Of a DNA stretch of 64,000 bases, positions 17,207 through 27,352 are shown piece after piece. The notes under the pieces were generated by a model. The model made no database searches, was not told where the DNA came from, and was given only the letters and a program-made list of their open reading frames with translations. Within the stretch, counting starts at the first letter, position 1. Each line of letters starts with the position of its first letter. A program made the position numbers and the translations under genes. Origin of the DNA: Shewanella frigidimarina (GTDB lineage Bacteria > Pseudomonadota > Gammaproteobacteria > Enterobacterales > Shewanellaceae); NCBI RefSeq assembly GCF_003797125.1, contig NZ_RKKE01000002.1, positions 223,661 through 287,660 of the forward strand, read 5' to 3'.

Positions 17207-17713
17207 ATGATGCGTTATCTTATTACTCTTCAAGCACCTGATAGAAAAGGCTTAGTAGAACAAATTGCTAATGTAGTTAGTCGCCATGGTGGCAATTGGC
17301 TAGACTCTGAAATGCGCCATATAGATGGCATTTTTGCTGCAATATTACAATTAGAAGTTCCGGCTCTAAAATGGGATGAGTTAATTGACGCCTTAGAATG
17401 CATTGACGGATTAACCTTAACCTTTGCTAAAACAACATTAAGTGCTAAACCGATTAAACATTTGCACTATAACTTAGTCGCATATGACCGTCCTGGGATT
17501 GTGTTACATATATCTAATAAAATGAATGCTCTAGGCGTAAATATAGAACAATTTAGTAGCCAATATGAAACAGCAAGCCACACTGGTATTGCATTATTTA
17601 GAGCAACTATGGCATTAGGGTTAACCGACCCAAGCCAAGAAGAGCAAATTACAGCATCACTGTATGAAATGGGTGATGATGTTGTATTAGATAAACTGAG
17701 TAAATCGGCATAA
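17207..17713 (+). CDS. GcvR-like tandem ACT-domain protein
   Basis: 168 residues with two ACT domains. The first begins YLITLQAPDRKGLVEQIANVVSRHGGN; the second begins HYNLVAYDRPGIVLHISNKMNALGVNI. This matches the GcvR family, whose E. coli member restrains GcvA control of the glycine cleavage operon, but many Shewanella paralogs are not tested, so I give no symbol. AGGAGA lies a few bases before the ATG pair. It is transcribed away from pstC. Confidence 0.8.
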   Translation: MMRYLITLQAPDRKGLVEQIANVVSRHGGNWLDSEMRHIDGIFAAILQLEVPALKWDELIDALECIDGLTLTFAKTTLSAKPIKHLHYNLVAYDRPGIVLHISNKMNALGVNIEQFSSQYETASHTGIALFRATMALGLTDPSQEEQITASLYEMGDDVVLDKLSKSA

Positions 17714-17807
17714 GTTCATTTGAACATTTAGAACGAATTAAGCCTAAAATCCATTTTGATCATCTGTTAAACTGCCACAAAATAATGATGATAAAAATGG
17801 ATTAACC

Positions 17808-18626
17808 ATGTTTGGAACGCTATCAAAACTGAAAACCCACCTCAATGATAACCATGAGGTGGAGTACCATTTACCTGTTGGTGAAGCGCGTTTAGCCCTT
17901 AACCCGCTTATTGGTAAGTCATTAACCATGACTCATACAGGTAATATTTTTTGCAGCAACTGCGGTAAAAAGACCAAGAAAAGTTATTCTCAAGGTCACT
18001 GCTACGTATGCATGTCAAAACTGGCCAGTTGCGACTTGTGTATAATGAAACCAGAAACATGCCATTTTGATCAAGGTACTTGTCGCGAACCAGAATGGGC
18101 CATGTCAAATTGCTTTGTACCCCACTATGTTTATTTATCGAACACTTCAGGCATTAAAGTCGGTATTACCCGCCATACTCAAATCCCAACCCGTTGGATA
18201 GACCAAGGCGCAACCCAAGGCTTACCTATTTTTAAAGTGTCGACACGTAAAATGTCAGGCTTAATTGAAATTGAATTAGCCAAATTCATTAACGACAAAA
18301 CCCATTGGCAGGCTATGCTAAAAGGCCATAATGATGATGTCGATTTGGTTGAACAAGCAGCCAAACTTATCCCGTTAATTGAAGATAAACTGCAAGCTCT
18401 CGCGGCCGAATACCAGGACATTGTTATTGAACGTCTAGACGCGAACATTCAAGCCATTAGTTACCCAATAACGCAATTTCCAATTAAAGTTAAATCGCAT
18501 AATTTTGATAAAATTGCTGAAGTAACAGGTATTTTGCAGGGCATTAAAGGCCAATACCTTATTTTTGATACTGGTGTGATTAATATTCGTAAATTCTCAT
18601 CTTACGAAATCGAAGTGAGCTATTAA
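17808..18626 (+). CDS. DUF2797 family protein with zinc-knuckle cysteines
   Basis: 272 residues. Cys pairs occur at FCSNCGKK, CYVCMSK and CDLCIMKPETCHFDQGTC, as expected for DUF2797. After them comes HYVYLSNTSGIKVGITR and IPTRWIDQGA, which resembles a GIY-YIG-type YVYL...GIKVGIT core with a following Arg. Nuclease activity is not established; the similarity is my reading. The gene starts at an ATG 95 bases after the gcvR-like stop. Function unknown. Confidence 0.8.
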   Translation: MFGTLSKLKTHLNDNHEVEYHLPVGEARLALNPLIGKSLTMTHTGNIFCSNCGKKTKKSYSQGHCYVCMSKLASCDLCIMKPETCHFDQGTCREPEWAMSNCFVPHYVYLSNTSGIKVGITRHTQIPTRWIDQGATQGLPIFKVSTRKMSGLIEIELAKFINDKTHWQAMLKGHNDDVDLVEQAAKLIPLIEDKLQALAAEYQDIVIERLDANIQAISYPITQFPIKVKSHNFDKIAEVTGILQGIKGQYLIFDTGVINIRKFSSYEIEVSY

Positions 18627-18804
18627 CTTACTTGCTTGCTGTTGTGCTTTATTGCCAGATGTTGGCGAAGAAACACAGCAGCAAGCCAGTTGTAGCGCTT
18701 ATAAAACAATTAATTTGCGCAACTGCTAAAAAAATCATTATGGTGAATGACTAAAATCCCCTAAAATTCTGCTTCTAAAAAATATAACCCAAAGAGATTT
18801 GTTC

Positions 18805-19410
18805 ATGGAGTTAGTATTCGCCATTGCTTTATTTGCTTTTTCTGCCGGAATTACTCCAGGCCCAAACAACATCATGTTGATGACCTCAGGTGTGAATTTT
18901 GGTATTAAACGCAGCATTCCTCATCTAATGGGTATTAGCTTAGGATTTCCGACCATGATATTAGCGGTCGGGCTTGGGTTAAGTGCAATATTTCAAGCTT
19001 ATCCTTTCATTCATATTGTGATTAAAGTAATTGGAATTAGCTATCTGCTGTATTTATCATGGCTCATCGCTAATAGCAGCAATAAAATGGAAGGAAAGCA
19101 GGTGAGTAAACCATTTACTTTTTTACAAGCTGCTGCATTTCAATGGGTTAATCCGAAAGGCTGGATTATGGCTGTTGGTGCCATAGCAACATTTACCTCA
19201 GTACAACAAGAACTTAATAGCCAGGTGATTACCATAGCGAGTGTGTTTTTATGTGTCGCCTTTCCCTGTGCGATTGTCTGGTTAGGATTTGGGGTGGCAC
19301 TAAAACGGTTACTTAAAAATGAGCGTCAACAACGTATTTTTAATATCACTATGGCTTTATTATTAGTGGCATCGATCATCCCAATGATGTTACCGCCAAC
19401 AACACACTAA
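18805..19410 (+). CDS. LysE/RhtB family amino-acid exporter
   Basis: About 201 residues and six hydrophobic segments. The N-terminus, ITPGPNNIMLMTSGVNFGIKRSIPH, is the LysE-family signature, and AFQWVNPKGWIMAVGA is the second conserved block. These proteins export amino acids and related small molecules across the inner membrane; the substrate cannot be assigned. I use the ATG at 18805 because AAAGAG lies eight bases before it; a TTG lies six bases upstream. Confidence 0.88.
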   Translation: MELVFAIALFAFSAGITPGPNNIMLMTSGVNFGIKRSIPHLMGISLGFPTMILAVGLGLSAIFQAYPFIHIVIKVIGISYLLYLSWLIANSSNKMEGKQVSKPFTFLQAAAFQWVNPKGWIMAVGAIATFTSVQQELNSQVITIASVFLCVAFPCAIVWLGFGVALKRLLKNERQQRIFNITMALLLVASIIPMMLPPTTH

Positions 19411-19439
19411 TCAATTTAATAGCGATAAAGGGTTAAGTA

Positions 19440-19982
19440 ATGGAACAACATGAATGTCTTGCTCATACCGAAATTTGGGTAAAAGATGTCATTATGAAAT
19501 ACAACATTTGCCCATTTGCCCGTCGAGAAGTCGAACGTGCAAGCATTCGCTATGTTGCCATTGAAGAAACTAAAACAAAGGCTGTGCTAAAGGCGTTGAT
19601 TGAAGAATGCCAATACTTAGATAATCATCCTGACACTGAAACAACCCTGTTTATTTTGCCTCGAGGTTTTGAAGGTTTTTACCCTTATTTAGATTTAGTT
19701 GATTACGCTACAGATGAACTAATTGAACAAGGTTATGAGGGTGTTTATCAATTAGCGACATTTCATCCGGACTATTGTTTTGAAGGTGAACCACAAGACA
19801 GTGCAGCTAACTTTACCAATCGTTCCCCCTACCCTTGCCTGCATATTATCCGCGAAGCCAGCATGGAAATGGCATTAGCCAACTATAATGATCCTGAATC
19901 TATTCCCGAGCGAAATATTGCGTTTGCTGAACGTAAAGGAAGCGATTTTTTTGTCCAATTACTGCAACATTGCACTAAATGA
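19440..19982 (+). CDS. DUF1415 family protein
   Basis: 180 residues. CPFARREVERASIRY, TLFILPRGFEGFYPYLDLVDYA and YQLATFHPDYCFEG are recognisable DUF1415 blocks, with conserved Cys and His residues (NICPFA, FHPDYCF). No biochemical function is known to me. The gene starts 29 bases after the exporter and may be co-transcribed with it. Confidence 0.85.
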   Translation: MEQHECLAHTEIWVKDVIMKYNICPFARREVERASIRYVAIEETKTKAVLKALIEECQYLDNHPDTETTLFILPRGFEGFYPYLDLVDYATDELIEQGYEGVYQLATFHPDYCFEGEPQDSAANFTNRSPYPCLHIIREASMEMALANYNDPESIPERNIAFAERKGSDFFVQLLQHCTK

Positions 19983-19994
19983 GTTGAGCAAGGT

Positions 19995-20232
19995 CACAGG
20001 CGATAAAGAGCGATGACAAGCGATGACAAGCGATTAACAGCCTAGAGACTAGGGAGGACTTCGTCCTGCTAGATCGCTGCGCTGCTATAAAAGCAGATTA
20101 AGCGAGCAAGTGATGAAAACGATAACGAGCGATGACAAGCGTTCTAGCATCTAGGCTCGTTCGCTGTGTTTTCGCTTGTCATCTTCGCGTAGATTGTCAT
20201 CGACGTTACCGCTTTTCTCGCTCGTTATCGTT
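19995..20232. repeat. Repeat block related to 9677-10040
   Basis: Contains GCGATGACAAGCGATGACAAGCG direct repeats, CTAGGGAGGACTTCGTCCTG (compare CTAGGGCGGACTGCGTCC at 9548), CTGCTATAAAAGCAG, and later the inverted words CGCTTGTCATC and CGCTCGTTATCG. The opposite orientation of the left and right words gives an overall inverted-repeat layout. It fills the gap between the convergent DUF1415 and chemoreceptor genes. Confidence 0.7.
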
Positions 20233-22239
20233 TTAGCTTGTCGTAGTAGATAAGATAAATTTGCTGACTTGTTGTGACATGTCACTGGCATCACTCAATA
20301 AATTATCATTTAGCAAAGCAATCTGTTGTGATATCTCCTGCGTATGGTGATAGATCTCAGTGATTTTCATCGCATTACGATTCACTTCCTCAGCCACGGC
20401 TGATTGTTCATGTGTTGAAGCGGCAATTTGTTGGTTCATGCTGTCAATCACACCAACGTGTTGAGCAATCAATTTAAGCTCATTGCCTGCATGTTGAGAT
20501 TCTGTAACACTTTGTTGTGCTTGTACCTGGCCTCGCTGCATAGCACTGACGGCAGTGGCCGCCCCCGCTTTAAGACGCTCGGTCATCGCTTTAATGTCTT
20601 CTGTTGAACGTTGTGAGCGCTGAGCTAAGGTACGCACTTCATCTGCAACAACGGCAAAACCTCTTCCTTGCTCGCCCGCTCTAGCGGCTTCGATTGCCGC
20701 ATTTAATGCGAGTAAATTAGTTTGGTCAGCTATAGAGCTGATAACCGCTAAAATGGTCACAATATCTTGTACATCTTTATCTAAACGTTCAATACTTTGC
20801 GCAGCATCGGCAATTTCTTTAGCCAACAATTGAATCGCATCACTGGTTTTACTAACGTCGTTGTTACCACTCTGCACTTCAATATTGGCATTGGCTGATG
20901 CTTCTGAAACCTGCACTGCATTAGCGGCAATTTCGTGGACCGTGGCACTCATCTCAGTCATCGCAGAAGCGACTTGCTCAGCTTCTGACGAACCTTGTTC
21001 AACATCTGCTTGCATTGAGTGAGTAAAACCATTCATTTTTTCAACCGCATGAACCAAACTCAATGCATTACGACGCACTTGGGTAATAACAAGTTCAAAC
21101 TCTGCCATCATTTGATTAAATGCTATCGAAATTTGACCAAATTCATCATCCGACTGATGGCTCAAGCGAGTGGTTAAATCAAATTGAGTGCCTGCATGAA
21201 GCACCTGTTTGTGTAGCACACTTAAGCTACGATGTAAGTAGCGAGAAACAACCATGCTCATCACAATAACAAAAATAAGAGCCAGCAATAAAACAACTGC
21301 GTTGAGATACATATGCTCAGTTGCTTGTAACAATTTATCTTGGCTTAACTGTGACAAGTCTTGGCTGAATTGTTTTTCTAGTTGAGTTAGTAGTTCAATC
21401 CGTGCCGTCGAAATTTTAAACCAATCTTCTGGGCTTTGTTGTGCCATTGCGACGCTGTCTTGTGCAAAGGCAATTTCACGAAGTTGGTCAACACTCGCCA
21501 TAGCACTGTCTTGTTGTGCTTGTTTAAAAATACGGATGTTTTCTGGGCTGGCTGCGGCAATAAACCGTTCTGCATAAGTTTGTTGTTCTGCCACTAGCGT
21601 GACAAATTTTCGATATGACCCAGGGGGAGATTCACTGCGGCCAAAAGTGGTACTGAGGACAGCACGCTCTATTCCTGCTCGTTCTTTTAATTGTAAAAAT
21701 GCCGCAAATGCTTTGAGCTTTATGGCTATTTGGCTGTCTAAACTCTGGCTAGCAGCATTATCAACCATTGATAATAATAGGGTATTGATGCGGGTATAAT
21801 AACTAACCTGCTCTGCGACGCTAATGTTTAGCGCTGTGACATTTTTACGTATTTGGCTTAGCTGATTAAATGCAGCGGCAACTTCACTATATGTGGATTG
21901 CAGTTGTTGAGGAAAATTCTCTTGCTGAGCAACAAGATTAAAACGTTGAATTTGCATGTCTGTATCAGCACGTTGGTTAGTTAAATTGTCTTTAAATGCT
22001 TGGCCTTTAGAACTGAGAAAACCAGCACTCATGCCCCGTTCTTTTTGCAGTTCATGTACTAATGAGCTATTGATAATAGCAATCTGGGTTAAATCAATAA
22101 CCAGTGCTAAACGATGCTGAGTGTGGTATTCATTATTAAGGTACATACCACCAAATAGAATACTGGTTAATAAGGGGGGGATTACAAGTAAAGCCAGTTT
22201 ACGCGAAATATTGAGGTTGCTAATCCATTGCCAATTCAT
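20233..22239 (-). CDS. Methyl-accepting chemotaxis protein with a NIT sensor domain
   Basis: 668 residues. Membrane segment 1 is near residues 13-30. A periplasmic, all-helical NIT (nitrate/nitrite-sensing type) domain covers about 50-300, seen in [18 protein letters not shown] and [17 protein letters not shown]. Segment 2 is at about 313-335, then HAMP, and then the signalling domain with the hairpin tip [29 protein letters not shown] (key residues only). It relays a ligand signal to CheA/CheW. The ligand is unproven; nitrate or nitrite is only the family precedent. AAGGA lies seven to eight bases before the ATG. Confidence 0.9.
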   Translation of the reverse strand: MNWQWISNLNISRKLALLVIPPLLTSILFGGMYLNNEYHTQHRLALVIDLTQIAIINSSLVHELQKERGMSAGFLSSKGQAFKDNLTNQRADTDMQIQRFNLVAQQENFPQQLQSTYSEVAAAFNQLSQIRKNVTALNISVAEQVSYYTRINTLLLSMVDNAASQSLDSQIAIKLKAFAAFLQLKERAGIERAVLSTTFGRSESPPGSYRKFVTLVAEQQTYAERFIAAASPENIRIFKQAQQDSAMASVDQLREIAFAQDSVAMAQQSPEDWFKISTARIELLTQLEKQFSQDLSQLSQDKLLQATEHMYLNAVVLLLALIFVIVMSMVVSRYLHRSLSVLHKQVLHAGTQFDLTTRLSHQSDDEFGQISIAFNQMMAEFELVITQVRRNALSLVHAVEKMNGFTHSMQADVEQGSSEAEQVASAMTEMSATVHEIAANAVQVSEASANANIEVQSGNNDVSKTSDAIQLLAKEIADAAQSIERLDKDVQDIVTILAVISSIADQTNLLALNAAIEAARAGEQGRGFAVVADEVRTLAQRSQRSTEDIKAMTERLKAGAATAVSAMQRGQVQAQQSVTESQHAGNELKLIAQHVGVIDSMNQQIAASTHEQSAVAEEVNRNAMKITEIYHHTQEISQQIALLNDNLLSDASDMSQQVSKFILSTTTS

Positions 22240-22536
22240 ACATCATCCTTTTAAAACTCTTTCGGTAAATACGTTTTTCTACACCAAACCATAAACCACA
22301 TTGATAGATTTAGGTAAAGACTTTACAACAAACTCAGATCTAGCTCACAGCTAATTTAGTTTCTTTTAATTTGATAATGCTTTAAATACATATAATTGAG
22401 TAGTTACTATCTTTTCTCCTGCTTGAACCCAATGCAATCTGCATCTGAGACGATGAAATTAAGTGAATGAATTTAGCGTGTAAAGTTTCCGCGATAAAAC
22501 CAACTGAAAACGACTCTTCTCGCTATCGATAACGAT
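22240..22536. other. Intergenic region before the chemoreceptor
   Basis: 297 bases, AT-rich. It must hold the chemoreceptor promoter on the minus strand. A TAAAGTCT word at 22317-22324 (minus strand) resembles the left half of a flagellar sigma-28 promoter, but the right half does not match, so no promoter is called. Confidence 0.4.
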
Positions 22537-23343
22537 TTATAAACGAAGACAAAACTCGCTGATCAATTCAGGCCATTCATTGACTTCATCTACTGAGTCA
22601 GCAATGTGTAAAGTCGAATTGGGTAATGTTTGGTGCAATTCAATGGCGGTTTCAACCGGATGGGCCTTATCGCCATGCCAGGCTAAAATAAGCGTTGGCA
22701 TTGTCAATCCGATAAGCAGCTGCTTATTTGGTAAATCATTAAGGGATGCGGCACGAAACAACTGATCAAGAGTTTGGCGAGTCATCTGTTTTAACCCATC
22801 GAGCATTCCTAGCACGCTGTGCTCATGACCATTAATCAGCCAATGGGGAAGTAACTTATCCCAATGTTTAGCACTTATTTTAGCTAAACCTTTACCACCA
22901 AAAATGCGCGCTGCTTTTGCCATTTTATGATATTCATCCACTTGTGCCGCCCGTGCATGCCATGCGTTTGGTGGATTCATTAAAATCAATCCTTTTACCA
23001 TGCCTGGATGCTTCAACGCTGCATATAAGCTTGTGGCACTGCCCATTGATTGGCCACCTAAAATAAGCTCTGACGTTGCTTTACAATGCGTCGCTACACT
23101 TATCATGTCATTGGCCAGTTCTGGCCATAAATAGTCTTCTACGCACTTACCGGCAGAAGACAAACCATGACCAACTGCGTCATAACGAATCAGCTGCAAT
23201 TTTTTAGGAAATCGATGCCAAGCATATAAACCAATCGCATCTTCACTTTGAATACAGCCTGTTGAACCATGAGCCCAAATAAGAGTTTGTCCTTTACCGC
23301 TGATGGAACAATTAAACTGATTAATATTAAATTGCTCTGTCAT
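22537..23343 (-). CDS. Alpha/beta hydrolase of unknown substrate
   Basis: 268 residues. WAHGSTGC is the oxyanion region, GGQSMGSATSLYAAL carries the nucleophilic Ser near residue 107, LTMPTLILAWHGDKAHP the acid Asp, and the C-terminal end VDEVNEWPELISEF has no clear His in the usual place, so the catalytic His is uncertain. No lipase, thioesterase or lactonase signature settles the reaction. The upstream gene is 26 bases away on the same strand and may share its transcript. Confidence 0.75.
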   Translation of the reverse strand: MTEQFNINQFNCSISGKGQTLIWAHGSTGCIQSEDAIGLYAWHRFPKKLQLIRYDAVGHGLSSAGKCVEDYLWPELANDMISVATHCKATSELILGGQSMGSATSLYAALKHPGMVKGLILMNPPNAWHARAAQVDEYHKMAKAARIFGGKGLAKISAKHWDKLLPHWLINGHEHSVLGMLDGLKQMTRQTLDQLFRAASLNDLPNKQLLIGLTMPTLILAWHGDKAHPVETAIELHQTLPNSTLHIADSVDEVNEWPELISEFCLRL

Positions 23344-23369
23344 GATGTTGGGCTCCCTTAATGAGTCAC

Positions 23370-23735
23370 TTATCCTTTTACTATTTCAATCAATCTATTA
23401 ATAAATAATTTAATGGCATCTGTGGTATCAAATCGAAAGGCTAAACCGTAGTGAATTTCATTTAAGCCTTTGTTTTGACGGGTTGGGAATCGGGTCATTT
23501 GGGCATTGTGATAGTAATCATATTTAGCGTGTACCCCGTCAATGGTAGCCAGTTCAGTCGAAAACACTTCAAATGCCGGACGAATAATCAGTAATGGCGT
23601 TTTTCCTTCTACATGCAAATAAACAGGCTCTTTTAACTCAGGCAGCATGTATTCGGTGACATTCTTAATATTAAAATTAGTACGACATTTCAAATCATTC
23701 AAGGTTGATGCGACTTGCTCATGGGTGATGCTCAT
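23370..23735 (-). CDS. Hypothetical protein, unrecognised family
   Basis: About 121 residues starting MSITHEQVAST. It is soluble and mixed alpha/beta, with no signal peptide or Cys motif. Blocks such as LLIIRPAFEVFSTEL and HYGLAFRFDTTDAIKLFINRL look like a folded small domain. An upstream in-frame ATG at 23765 lacks a ribosome site, so I prefer 23735. It lies between the ybiT-like terminator and the hydrolase gene. I do not recognise the family. Confidence 0.6.
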   Translation of the reverse strand: MSITHEQVASTLNDLKCRTNFNIKNVTEYMLPELKEPVYLHVEGKTPLLIIRPAFEVFSTELATIDGVHAKYDYYHNAQMTRFPTRQNKGLNEIHYGLAFRFDTTDAIKLFINRLIEIVKG

Positions 23736-23815
23736 AAAATAGATGCCTGTTGTAGGTAATACCATTGATTTATATCAATAGAGTATATGGCTTAGCAGGG
23801 TAAATAAAAACAAAA

Positions 23816-23839
23816 AGCCCCGAACTTTTGTTCAGGGCT
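23816..23839 (-). terminator. Rho-independent terminator after the ybiT-like gene
   Basis: AGCCC-c-GAAC and GTTC-a-GGGCT form a stem around TTTT. On the minus strand a run TTTTTGTTTTTATTT follows, as expected for a terminator. Confidence 0.85.
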
Positions 23840-23893
23840 AATGGTGTTAATACGTAGCTATTGGGTATAACGGTTATTCGCAGTAAATGAAAA

Positions 23894-25486
23894 TTACGCG
23901 TCGATACCTTTACTTGCCAAAAATTCGTCGTAAGAGCCTTTGAAATCATTAATGCCGGTTTCAGTGATTTCAATAATACGTGTGGCCAAAGATGAAACGA
24001 ATGCACGGTCATGTGAGACAAACATTAAGGTGCCTTCGTATTTTTCAAGCGCATTGTTTAATGACTCAATAGATTCCATATCCATGTGGTTGGTTGGCTC
24101 ATCGAGTAACAAAATGTTGGCTTTTTGCATGATAAGTTTACCGAAATACATACGGCCTTTCTCACCACCAGACAACACTTTAACTGACTTTTTAATGTCA
24201 TCTGCACCAAACAACATACGACCTAAAATGCCGCGAACGGATTGATCATCGTCATTTTCTTTGCGCCATTGACTCATCCATTCGAACAAAGTCATGTCAT
24301 TAGCAAAATCTGCTTCATGATCCTGTGCGTAGTAACCAATATTGGCATTTTCAGACCAGTTAATCGTTCCTTCGTCTTGTGGAATATCATGAACTAAAGT
24401 GCGTAATAAAGTCGTTTTACCAATACCGTTCTGACCCAAGATAGCAATTCGCTCACCCACTTCAACCATTAGGTTAAGCTTGCTAAATAATGGTTTGTCG
24501 TAACCTTTGGCTAAATTTTCAACCACAAGTGCATTACGGAACAATTTCTTTTCTTGTTCGAAACGAATAAATGGGTTTACCCGGCTCGATGCTTTGATGT
24601 CATCAAGCTTAATTTTATCAATTTGCTTAGCGCGTGATGTAGCTTGTTTAGCTTTAGATGCGTTGGCAGAGAAACGTGCTACGAACGTTTGTAATTCAGC
24701 TATTTGCGCTTTTTTCTTGGCGTTGTCACTCATTAAACGTTCACGTGATTGCTGTGCAGCCATCATGTATTCGTCGTAGTTGCCAGGGAACACTCGTAGT
24801 TCACCGTAATCTAAGTCAGCCATGTGAGTACACACTGAGTTTAAGAAATAACGGTCATGCGAAATAATAATCATGGTGCTGTTACGTTGGTTCAACATGT
24901 CTTGTAACCATCGAATAGTATCGATGTCCAAGTTGTTGGTAGGTTCATCAAGTAACAGTAAATCTGGGTTTGAGAATAATGCTTGCGCCAATAACACCCG
25001 CAATTTAAAGCCTGGTGCAATCTCACTCATTAAACCGAAATGTTGTTCAATGGCAATGCCCACGCCTAAAAGTAAGTCACCTGCGCGAGATTCAGCAGTG
25101 TAACCGTCCATTTCAGCAAATTCCATCTCAAGCTCAGAGACTTTGATTCCGTCTTCTTCACTCATTTCAGGTAAAGAATAAATACGATCACGCTCTTGCT
25201 TGACCTCCCACAACTCTTTGTGGCCCATGATCACGGTGTCAACGACTGAAAAACTTTCGTAGGCAAACTGATCCTGGTTTAATTTACCCATGCGTTCGTT
25301 AACATCTATAGAGACGTTACCGCTTGATGGCTCTAAATCACCGGCAAGGATTTTCATAAAGGTGGATTTACCACAACCATTCGCGCCAATTAAACCGTAG
25401 CGATTACCGCCACCAAATTTTACTGAGAGATTTTCAAACAGTGGCTTAGCGCCAAACTGCATCGTGATGTTAGCTGTTGTAATCAA
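23894..25486 (-). CDS. ybiT: ABC-F ATPase, YbiT type
   Basis: About 530 residues with two ABC domains and no membrane segments. Walker A sites are GANGCGKST and GQNGIGKTT. The first signature is the divergent [14 protein letters not shown], as in E. coli YbiT; the second is [33 protein letters not shown] and the linker [10 protein letters not shown]...[13 protein letters not shown] also match YbiT. ABC-F proteins act on ribosomes; YbiT's exact task is little known. The reading frame opens at 25528, but homology begins at [11 protein letters not shown], so I place the start at a TTG (25486) with GGA about nine bases upstream. No ATG fits that position. Confidence 0.85.
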   Translation of the reverse strand: MITTANITMQFGAKPLFENLSVKFGGGNRYGLIGANGCGKSTFMKILAGDLEPSSGNVSIDVNERMGKLNQDQFAYESFSVVDTVIMGHKELWEVKQERDRIYSLPEMSEEDGIKVSELEMEFAEMDGYTAESRAGDLLLGVGIAIEQHFGLMSEIAPGFKLRVLLAQALFSNPDLLLLDEPTNNLDIDTIRWLQDMLNQRNSTMIIISHDRYFLNSVCTHMADLDYGELRVFPGNYDEYMMAAQQSRERLMSDNAKKKAQIAELQTFVARFSANASKAKQATSRAKQIDKIKLDDIKASSRVNPFIRFEQEKKLFRNALVVENLAKGYDKPLFSKLNLMVEVGERIAILGQNGIGKTTLLRTLVHDIPQDEGTINWSENANIGYYAQDHEADFANDMTLFEWMSQWRKENDDDQSVRGILGRMLFGADDIKKSVKVLSGGEKGRMYFGKLIMQKANILLLDEPTNHMDMESIESLNNALEKYEGTLMFVSHDRAFVSSLATRIIEITETGINDFKGSYDEFLASKGIDA

Positions 25487-25914
25487 AATGAAATTCCAAA
25501 TCGTGTTGTGTGTTAAAGCCCATATCAAATTGTAGTCTACTTGCTCGAGTTGACGTCTATATGACTCAAGCGAACAAAAATGATATTGAAACTGGCATAC
25601 GGCAGAGCCGAGGTAAATACGAAGCGCGACAGTGTAAGGATTTTTGGCCTAATTATCAACCTAGCAATAAAGAATAGGCTATACAAATTCAATCGACTTT
25701 TATGATAATGCTTCGATGTGAACCGGTATGAGATCATCTATGTGAATGTTGTAATGGCAATAAAGTGATGGCCTACCTTTAACGCCGAAAACTAAATCTG
25801 GCTTTCGGCGCCGGCAATAACTTTTCTGTTTTTAACATTAACTTGGGCTAAGGAATCGAATGAACACGCCAAAATGTGCCATTTGGGCCTATTCCATAAC
25901 AAACTTGTCAATTG

Positions 25915-26865
25915 TTATACTCTGGCAGGTTCTACAATTTCATCTAAGTGAGTTTCTGCTTGGGTAAAACAGTTCTGTAGAATCTTTTTAGATGGATAAA
26001 CACCCATAGCACTCTCGATAACCTGCTTTTCAAAATCGATAATAATCGGAATAAGATTGCTTGCTTTGGATATTTTACGTTTTCTCAACTTTTTCAATGC
26101 GGTGATTTCTGCAGCTGTTGGCGAGCTATCGAAGGTAAAGTAAAGATAATGAATCGTATTTTGCGATTTCATGGCGAGCATTTTTTTCAGCCCTAGCAAT
26201 CTATTAAATAAGTCATCATTTTGTGCTTGAACTTGTTCAATCGAGACCTTATTCATATCGAATACCGATATCGAAATAACATTATTAAAATACTTTTTCG
26301 CCACAATAAACTCGAGACCTTGTACTTTGGATTTATCGTCTTGCTCAAGCACTGATGCAGCTAACTCAACAAACTCATTGCTATTAACTAAGATATCTTT
26401 TAATCGTTCTCGGCCTGTGGGCAACGAGCTAAAATATGACGCTTTTTTCTGCATATTACGTCTAACGTAAAGCGCTAATGCTCCACAAAGAACTAAACAA
26501 ACTATTTTACCGCCTATGCGATGCCAAAAATCAAGATATGGCGCTTCAGGAAGCACCATGCCAGCTTCCAAAGTCAGCCCTGTCACTTGCAAAGGAGTGA
26601 GGTCTATATACGCGTCTTGTTGTGGCAGCATGCCAGCAAACCGACCGTCATAATTCCACAGGGGGATAAATAGTATTTCAACTGATTTATAAATATAACC
26701 AATATCAACATAATCCCCATCAACGGTTTGAAAACGTTCATCATCTGGCAATTCCACTACAGGGACAATATTTTCGCCACCAAATGAAATTAAGCCTGCT
26801 TTAGCGTGTGCAGCATTAGGGGCAATAACGAGAAGAAATAGACATAGAAACAGAGTATTTTTCAT
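25915..26865 (-). CDS. Hypothetical exported or membrane protein, unrecognised
   Basis: 316 residues. A clear signal peptide ends at about AHAKA (residue 22). A periplasmic part of about 100 residues follows, then one membrane segment (IGGKIVCLVLCGALALYV, about 118-135) and a cytoplasmic part of about 180 residues beginning RRNMQKKASYF. No catalytic or binding motif is recognised. The layout resembles a single-pass membrane protein with unknown domains on both sides. AAGGA precedes the ATG, and a 21-base palindrome lies about 30 bases upstream. Confidence 0.7.
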   Translation of the reverse strand: MKNTLFLCLFLLVIAPNAAHAKAGLISFGGENIVPVVELPDDERFQTVDGDYVDIGYIYKSVEILFIPLWNYDGRFAGMLPQQDAYIDLTPLQVTGLTLEAGMVLPEAPYLDFWHRIGGKIVCLVLCGALALYVRRNMQKKASYFSSLPTGRERLKDILVNSNEFVELAASVLEQDDKSKVQGLEFIVAKKYFNNVISISVFDMNKVSIEQVQAQNDDLFNRLLGLKKMLAMKSQNTIHYLYFTFDSSPTAAEITALKKLRKRKISKASNLIPIIIDFEKQVIESAMGVYPSKKILQNCFTQAETHLDEIVEPARV

Positions 26866-26893
26866 TTTAATCCTTTATGAATAAAAAATATGC

Positions 26894-26914
26894 GATTGGT
26901 ATTTAATACCAATC
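26894..26914. promoter_or_regulatory. 21-base perfect palindrome upstream of the exported protein gene
   Basis: Ten-base arms GATTGGTATT and AATACCAATC around one base. It lies 29-49 bases before the start codon at 26865, so it could be an operator. ATACCAATC words are also common in dispersed repeats of Shewanella and Vibrio relatives; one recurs near 29645. Confidence 0.45.
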
Positions 26915-27221
26915 AATAACAAAAAGTAAATTATGGATTTACGTATGCGCAGTTAGTCTTGTATTGATTCCTTTCGACTAACAATTCAGGGTTATTATAC
27001 CCGAATATATTCTGCGGTCGACAACAGTGGTCTAAGTCTCTACTTTTAATCTCTGTTAAAAATGGAGGAGGCTACCATTTGAGGTCAGACTTAACTCGTT
27101 ACAAAATGGGCATGAGCACAACTGTTCTAAGCTAACAAGCATCAACACCAAAGCGACATGCTGCTAGAAAATTTAAATGCTGTAGGGCTAAGATGGTAAA
27201 TAAAGGCAGGACACTTAATGA

Positions 27222-27255
27222 GAGTGGTAGCGAGTATTCACCCCCGCTACCACTC
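27222..27255. terminator. Hairpin with perfect 11-base arms downstream of the M14-type peptidase
   Basis: GAGTGGTAGCG and CGCTACCACTC with a 12-base loop. There is no T-run on either side, so its role as a terminator is uncertain. Confidence 0.45.
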
Positions 27256-27274
27256 AAAATGCAGTTATAGATGA

Positions 27275-27291
27275 GGGCGCAGATTGCGCCC
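27275..27291. terminator. Short GC-rich hairpin downstream of the M14-type peptidase
   Basis: GGGCGCA and TGCGCCC around GAT. It lies about 60 bases beyond the peptidase stop codon. No T-run is present. Confidence 0.45.
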
Positions 27292-27352
27292 TAACACTGA
27301 GATGTAAAACGTTTTATAGAAATATCGCTATCACTCTAGCCGCATAAGCGTT

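Larger units (their letters stand above)
26866..27352. other. Long intergenic region with palindromes and no gene found
   Basis: About 490 bases between two minus-strand genes. It holds the promoter palindrome at 26894-26914 and two hairpins at 27222-27255 and 27275-27291. No frame with a ribosome site or recognisable protein was found. Confidence 0.5.

Noticed and set aside
22317..22345. Sigma-28 promoter for the chemoreceptor
   Set aside because: The left half TAAAGTCT fits, but the expected GCCGATAA half is absent.
25537..25737. Minus-strand frame of 66 codons upstream of the ybiT-like gene
   Set aside because: No ribosome site, no similarity recognised, and its composition looks like non-coding AT-rich DNA.
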